NCBI GenBank assembly: GCA_015231665.1
Contig: JADGBD010000036.1
Location: forward strand, 3,749 to 11,731
DNA length: 7,983 nucleotides
Source of the DNA: Gammaproteobacteria bacterium
Lineage (GTDB): Bacteria > Pseudomonadota > Gammaproteobacteria > Chromatiales > Chromatiaceae
Direction: 5' to 3'
The notes below the pieces were generated by a model, which had not been told where the DNA came from, searched no databases, and worked only from the letters and a program-made list of their open reading frames with translations. The stretch's first letter is position 1, and each line of letters starts with the position of its first letter. The translations under genes were made by a program, and so were the position numbers. Positions 4,700 through 7,983 of the stretch are shown in pieces.

Positions 4700-5965
4700 A
4701 TGACCACAGACAGCAGCCATCTTGACGATGACATCAACCGCGCCGCTCTGGCCTATCACGCCGAGCCGGTGCCGGGTAAGCTCTGCGTCACCCTGACCAA
4801 GCCGGCTGAGACCCAGTGGGACCTGTCCCTGGCTTACACCCCTGGGGTGGCCGAGCCGGTGCGCAAGATCGCGGCCAATCCCGAGGACGCCTACGCCTAC
4901 ACCGGCAAGGGCAACCTGGTGGCGGTGATCACCGATGGTACCGCCGTGCTCGGCCTGGGTGATGTCGGCGCCCTCGCAGGCAAACCGGTGATGGAAGGCA
5001 AGGGCGTGCTGTTCAAGCGCTTTGCCGATATCGATGTGTTCGACATCGAGGTGGACGCCGAGACCCCGGAGCAGTTCATCGACACGGTCAGCCGCATCGC
5101 CAGCACCTTCGGCGGCATCAATCTGGAAGATATCGCAGCGCCCCATTGCTTTGAGATCGAGCGGGTGCTCAGCGAGCGCCTGAATATCCCGGTGTTCCAC
5201 GATGACCAGCACGGCACCGCCATCATCACCGCCGCTGGTCTGCTCAACGCCCTGGAGCTGCAGGGCAAGCGCTTGGAAGATGCGCAGATCGTCGTCCTCG
5301 GCGCCGGCGCTGCCGGCATTGCCGGGATACATCTGCTGATCAACCTGGGGGCGCGGCCGGAGAACATCCTCGCGGTGGATCGCAAGGGCGTGATCCATCC
5401 CGGTCGGGACGATCTCAACAGTTACAAGCAGGCCATTGCCGTGACCACGGACAAGCGCAGCCTGGCCGATGCCATGCAGGGTGCCGATGTCTTCATCGGT
5501 GTCTCCGGGCCCGATCTGGTCAACGAGGACATGCTCAGGTCCATGGCGCCCAAGCCGGTGGTTTTTGCCATGTCCAACCCCATTCCGGAGATTCGCCCCC
5601 AGGTGGCCCTGGCCCTGCGCGATGACCTGATCATGGCCACTGGTCGCAGCGACTACCCCAATCAGGTCAACAACGTCCTCGGCTTCCCTTTCATCTTCCG
5701 CGGTGCTCTGGATGTGCGCGCCAGCACCATCAACCGGGAGATGCAGATAGCCGCGGTGCACGCTCTGCGCGATCTCACCCGCGAGCCCACACCCCAGGCG
5801 GTGCTGGATGCCTACGGCCTGAGCAAGCTGGCATTCGGCCCTGACTACATCATCCCCAAGCCCCTGGACCCGCGGTTGAAGCTACAGGTGTCCGGTGCCG
5901 TGGCACGGGCGGCCGTGGCCAGCGGCGTGGCGCGCAAGGAACTGCCGGCGATTTATCGGCAATAG
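4700..5965 (+). CDS. maeB: Malic enzyme, short form (oxaloacetate-decarboxylating)
   Basis: It catalyses oxidative decarboxylation of malate to pyruvate, linking the TCA cycle to pyruvate and reduced nucleotide supply. The 421-aa product is the short bacterial form without the C-terminal phosphotransacetylase-like domain of E. coli MaeB. Visible motifs are Tyr46 in [12 protein letters not shown] (catalytic acid), Lys101 in [11 protein letters not shown] (catalytic base), metal ligands in NLEDI (E143, D144) and FHDDQHGTA (D168, D169), a Rossmann GAGAAG (201-206), and [10 protein letters not shown] (321-330), which contacts substrate. Asp227 ending the second Rossmann strand (ILAVDRKG) would favour NAD over NADP, but this is an inference. 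I chose ATG 4700 because family members begin just before the AALAYH segment. In-frame GTG 4652 and ATG 4667 are alternatives. The stop codon lies inside a direct repeat that is duplicated downstream. Confidence 0.95.
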   Translation: MTTDSSHLDDDINRAALAYHAEPVPGKLCVTLTKPAETQWDLSLAYTPGVAEPVRKIAANPEDAYAYTGKGNLVAVITDGTAVLGLGDVGALAGKPVMEGKGVLFKRFADIDVFDIEVDAETPEQFIDTVSRIASTFGGINLEDIAAPHCFEIERVLSERLNIPVFHDDQHGTAIITAAGLLNALELQGKRLEDAQIVVLGAGAAGIAGIHLLINLGARPENILAVDRKGVIHPGRDDLNSYKQAIAVTTDKRSLADAMQGADVFIGVSGPDLVNEDMLRSMAPKPVVFAMSNPIPEIRPQVALALRDDLIMATGRSDYPNQVNNVLGFPFIFRGALDVRASTINREMQIAAVHALRDLTREPTPQAVLDAYGLSKLAFGPDYIIPKPLDPRLKLQVSGAVARAAVASGVARKELPAIYRQ

Positions 5966-6032
5966 TTTAAAAAGCCATAAGGACGCAGAGAACGCTGAGT
6001 AGCGCAGAGAACGCAGAGATTATTTATTTTCT

Positions 6033-6165
6033 GGTTCCCACGCGCTGCGTGGGAACCCGGGTGATCCGCGCTGCGGATCGTTTTCGGACTGAGCTGGGCT
6101 ATGCTGTTGCAGGCGTTGGTTGTCCGCAGCGCGGACCTGCTGCATTCCCACGCGGCGCGTGGGAA
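6033..6165. repeat. REPIN-like inverted pair of hairpin doublets
   Basis: Four perfect hairpins lie in mirrored order. H1 is GGTTCCCACGC-GCT-GCGTGGGAACC (6033-6057) and H2 is GATCCGC-GCT-GCGGATC (6063-6079). H2' is GTCCGC-AGC-GCGGAC (6122-6136) and H1' is TTCCCACGC-GGC-GCGTGGGAA (6145-6165). The loops of H2 and H2' are reverse complements. Hairpin doublets in inverted pairs are typical of REP/REPIN elements, which RAYT transposases mobilise in trans in gammaproteobacteria. No RAYT gene is in the window. Confidence 0.65.
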
Positions 6166-6259
6166 CGAGAAATAGTTTAAAAAGCCATAAGGACGCAGAG
6201 AACGCAGAGATTATTTATTTTGCAGACTGGGCAGTGCCTTGCTATTGCAAGCGTTGCTT

Positions 6260-6303
6260 GCCCGCGGCGCGGACCTGCTGCATTCCCACGCGGCGCGTGG
6301 GAA
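6260..6303. repeat. Second H2'-H1' hairpin doublet
   Basis: This is the unit-2 copy of the right half of the REPIN-like element. H1' is perfect (TTCCCACGC 6283-6291, GCGTGGGAA 6295-6303). H2' (6260-6274) has one mismatch, GCCCGC against GCGGAC. The left partner pair H1-H2 is missing here. Confidence 0.6.
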
Positions 6304-6417
6304 CGAGAAAGACTCAGCGATCTCTGCGCTTGTTTGCGCTCTCTGCGTCCAAAACTTAGATTTCACGGGTAAGGCACCAAGGATAGAGAACAGGGTTTGC
6401 ATCCCAGCTTTTTGATT

Positions 6418-6430
6418 CCGGCTTGGCCGG
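6418..6430. repeat. CCGGC-TTG-GCCGG hairpin before gltA
   Basis: This is a perfect 5-bp hairpin four bases upstream of the gltA ribosome site (AGGAG, 6434-6438). It matches the hairpin at 2368-2380, and both follow a right arm of the palindromic repeat. It could modulate translation start or simply be repeat debris. I found no convincing promoter for gltA in 6351-6447. Confidence 0.4.
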
Positions 6431-6447
6431 GCTAGGAGAACCGCTTG

Positions 6448-7740
6448 ATGAACGACAAACTGGTCAAACTCAACCAGCCTGAAGCCGATATCAGTCTGGA
6501 CATGCCTCTGCTGGAGGGCACTCAGGGGCCCAATGTGTTCGACATCTCCAGTCTCTACCGCAAGACCGGCATGTTTACCTTCGACCCCGGGTTTCTCTCC
6601 ACCGCCAGCTGTCGCAGTGCCATCACCTACATCGATGGCGACAACGGCGTGCTGCTCTACCGCGGTTTCCCCATCGAGCAACTGGCCGAGCACTCGGACT
6701 TTCTTGAGGTCGCCTACCTGCTGCTTTACGGTGAGTTGCCCAGCGTCAAGCAATACGAGGCCTTCAGCCATGTGATTCTGCATCACACCATGCTCAATCA
6801 GGGCCTGCTGCGATTTTTCGAGGGGTTCAATTACGATGCCCACCCGATGGCGATGATGGTCGGCATGGCAGGCTCCCTCTCCGCCTTCTACCACGACTCC
6901 CTCGACATCAACGACTCCGACCATCGCGAGATCTGCGCCCACCGCATGATCGCCAAGATGCCCACCATCGCCGCCGCCACCTACAAGCACAACATCGGCG
7001 AACCCATCATCTACCCGCGCAACAACCTGTCCTACTGCGGCAATTTCATGCGCATGATGTTCGCCACCCCCTGCGATGATTACGAGGTCTCACCCCTGGC
7101 GGAGCGGGCGCTGAACCTGCTGTTCATCCTCCACGCCGACCACGAGCAAAATGCCTCCACCTCCACCGTGCGCCTGGCCGGCAGCTCCGGCGCCAACCCC
7201 TTCGCCTGCGTTGCCGCCGGTATCGCCTCCCTCTGGGGTCCGGCCCACGGCGGTGCCAACGAGGCGGTGATCGCCATGCTCGAAGAGATCGGCAGCGTCA
7301 AGAACATCGAGAAATTCGTTGCCAAGGCCAAGGACAAGGACGACCCCTTCCGCCTCATGGGTTTTGGTCACCGGGTGTACAAGAACTACGACCCGCGGGC
7401 CAAGATCATCCGCAAGGTCTGTCATGAGATCCTGCAGAACCGGGTGGACGACAACCCCCTGTTCGAGCTGGCCATGCGCTTGGAGGAGATCGCCCTGCAG
7501 GATGAGTATTTCGTCGAGCGGAAGCTCTATCCCAACGTGGATTTCTACTCCGGCATCATCTACCGGGCGCTGGGGATTCCCACCACCATGTTCACCGTGA
7601 TGTTCGCCATCGCCCGCACCGCCGGCTGGGTTTCCCACTGGATGGAAATGATCGGCGACCCCGCCCACCGCATCGGCCGCCCGCGCCAGCTCTACGTCGG
7701 CCACAGCAAGCGCGACTACCGCCCTTTCAGCGAGCGTTGA
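6448..7740 (+). CDS. gltA: Citrate synthase, type II hexameric family (GltA)
   Basis: It condenses acetyl-CoA and oxaloacetate to citrate, the entry step of the TCA cycle, in the cytoplasm. The 430-aa length equals the proteobacterial GltA norm (E. coli 427). The catalytic triad is clear: His267 ([11 protein letters not shown]), His308 ([15 protein letters not shown]) and Asp365 ([18 protein letters not shown]), equivalent to E. coli H264, H305 and D362. [16 protein letters not shown] (228-243) and the C-terminal RPRQLYVG are also diagnostic. ATG 6448 is preceded by AGGAG (6434-6438) with a nine-base spacer; the TTG just before it is less likely. Related Gram-negative enzymes are hexamers inhibited by NADH; whether this one is cannot be read safely. 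Unlike in many proteobacteria, no sdh genes adjoin it in this window. Repeats lie on both sides, so it is probably monocistronic. Confidence 0.97.
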   Translation: MNDKLVKLNQPEADISLDMPLLEGTQGPNVFDISSLYRKTGMFTFDPGFLSTASCRSAITYIDGDNGVLLYRGFPIEQLAEHSDFLEVAYLLLYGELPSVKQYEAFSHVILHHTMLNQGLLRFFEGFNYDAHPMAMMVGMAGSLSAFYHDSLDINDSDHREICAHRMIAKMPTIAAATYKHNIGEPIIYPRNNLSYCGNFMRMMFATPCDDYEVSPLAERALNLLFILHADHEQNASTSTVRLAGSSGANPFACVAAGIASLWGPAHGGANEAVIAMLEEIGSVKNIEKFVAKAKDKDDPFRLMGFGHRVYKNYDPRAKIIRKVCHEILQNRVDDNPLFELAMRLEEIALQDEYFVERKLYPNVDFYSGIIYRALGIPTTMFTVMFAIARTAGWVSHWMEMIGDPAHRIGRPRQLYVGHSKRDYRPFSER

Positions 7741-7749
7741 GGGATTTTA

Positions 7750-7983
7750 GGACGCAGAGGGCGCTGAGAAGCGCAGAGCACACGGAGGTTTTTTTGGAAA
7801 TTTGTCTAGTCAAGACTGCGTTCCATTAAGCCCCTCGGCCCTCTGGGGAGAGGGGTTGGGGAGAGGGGGCGGTGCAGATTACCCCTCACCCCAGCCCTCT
7901 CCCCTTGAAGGGGAGAGGGGGTAAGGGGCTATTACCACCCTCTTTATTCTCCGCGCTCTCTGCGCTCCTTTGCGCCCTCTGCG
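7750..7983. repeat. Palindromic interspersed repeat, copy 3
   Basis: It begins nine bases after the gltA stop with GGACGCAGAG (7750-7759). The left arm (to about 7787) matches the inverted right arm (7949-7983) at about 29 of 35 positions. The last three bases of the expected CTCTGCGTCC end lie beyond the window. The centre holds a separate G/C-tract palindrome. No gene is visible here. Confidence 0.65.
7829..7930. repeat. CCCTCTCCCC/GGGGAGAGGG palindromic repeat
   Basis: CCCTCTCCCCTT (7895-7906) and AAGGGGAGAGGG (7908-7919) are perfect 12-base complements around one base. AGCCCCT (7829-7835) and AGGGGCT (7924-7930) close a larger palindrome. The left half also contains runs of GGGGAGAGGGG. 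Similar C/T-G/A palindromes are common intergenic repeats in gammaproteobacteria. Here it lies nested in repeat copy 3. Confidence 0.6.

Larger units (their letters stand above)
5961..6310. repeat. Partial tandem duplication after the malic enzyme gene
   Basis: Unit 1 (5961-6170) and unit 2 (6171-6310) begin with the same 35 bases (AATAGTTTAAAAAGCC...), and the first five include the malic enzyme TAG. They end with the same 42 bases (6131-6172 and 6269-6310). The middle parts are related but diverged. Unit 2 lacks a 19-base piece of the left arm and the first hairpin pair (about 6031-6085). The copied stop codon shows that the duplication happened in place. Confidence 0.7.
5981..6350. repeat. 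Palindromic interspersed repeat, copy 2 (composite)
   Basis: The left arm begins GGACGCAGAG (5981-5990), and the right arm (6313-6350) ends with its exact reverse complement CTCTGCGTCC. Over 38 bases the inverted arms match at about 31 positions. A second left arm (6191-6208) results from the tandem duplication. The centre holds the hairpin pairs described separately. Most of the 482-bp gap between the malic enzyme and gltA genes is this element; I see no gene in the gap. Confidence 0.65.

Noticed and set aside
4601..5761. Minus-strand open frame of 386 codons opposite the malic enzyme gene
   Set aside because: The plus strand has every malic enzyme motif. The minus product is His/Gly/Asp-rich, runs through the rpmE terminator and has no family features.
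5981..6350. CRISPR array suggested by recurring GCAGAG and hairpin units
   Set aside because: The units are inverted and irregularly spaced, no regular 25-40 bp spacers exist and no cas genes are present.
6120..6359. 79-codon frame in the repeat region after the malic enzyme gene
   Set aside because: It is built from two copies of the hairpin repeat (CCIPTRRVGTR appears twice) and has no ribosome site.

Overview
The window looks like part of a magnetotactic bacterium's genome, most likely a gammaproteobacterium, where magnetosome biomineralization genes adjoin ordinary chromosomal genes. The magnetosome call rests on three proteins. The first is a MamC N-terminus. The second is a MamD with internal repeats and the family's C-terminal Leu-Gly membrane segment ending in AWGPVIL. 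The third is a 78-aa protein with a related Leu-Gly segment, similar to MamG/Mms6. The gammaproteobacterial call rests on the AlgR-type LytTR regulator and on the rpmE to short malic enzyme order, which I recall from Pseudomonas and relatives.

Layout. Positions 1-2045 are the magnetosome part. mamC (minus strand, cut by the left edge) diverges from the small LG protein and mamD (plus strand). Two back-to-back promoters with perfect TTGACA -35 boxes drive the divergent genes. A structured 295-bp spacer and a probable second promoter precede mamD, and a good intrinsic terminator follows it. A 55-aa single-pass membrane ORF (2071-2238) comes next.

Positions 2383-4600 hold, in order, a degenerate Fbp/Pot-type ABC ATPase on the minus strand, an orphan AlgR-like regulator and ribosomal protein L31. 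The ATPase appears to have lost its Walker A lysine, Q-loop glutamine, LSGGQ signature, Walker B aspartate and H-loop histidine, although its reading frame is intact. L31 has its own promoter and terminator. Positions 4700-7740 hold two central-carbon enzymes, a short malic enzyme and hexamer-type citrate synthase. They are separated by about 480 bp of repeats.

Interspersed repeats mark three gene ends (2257-2357, 5981-6350, 7750-7983). Each starts with (G)GACGCAGAG and ends with the inverted arm CTCTGCG(TCC), so they look like non-autonomous palindromic elements with variable centres. The middle one also contains REPIN-like paired hairpins and a partial tandem duplication that includes the malic enzyme stop codon. 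No tRNA, rRNA, CRISPR array or transposase gene is visible.

The most interesting items are the rearranged mamC/G/D module with its dyad-rich divergent control region, the LG protein without an acidic iron-binding tail, the apparently ATPase-dead ABC protein and the nested repeat architecture.
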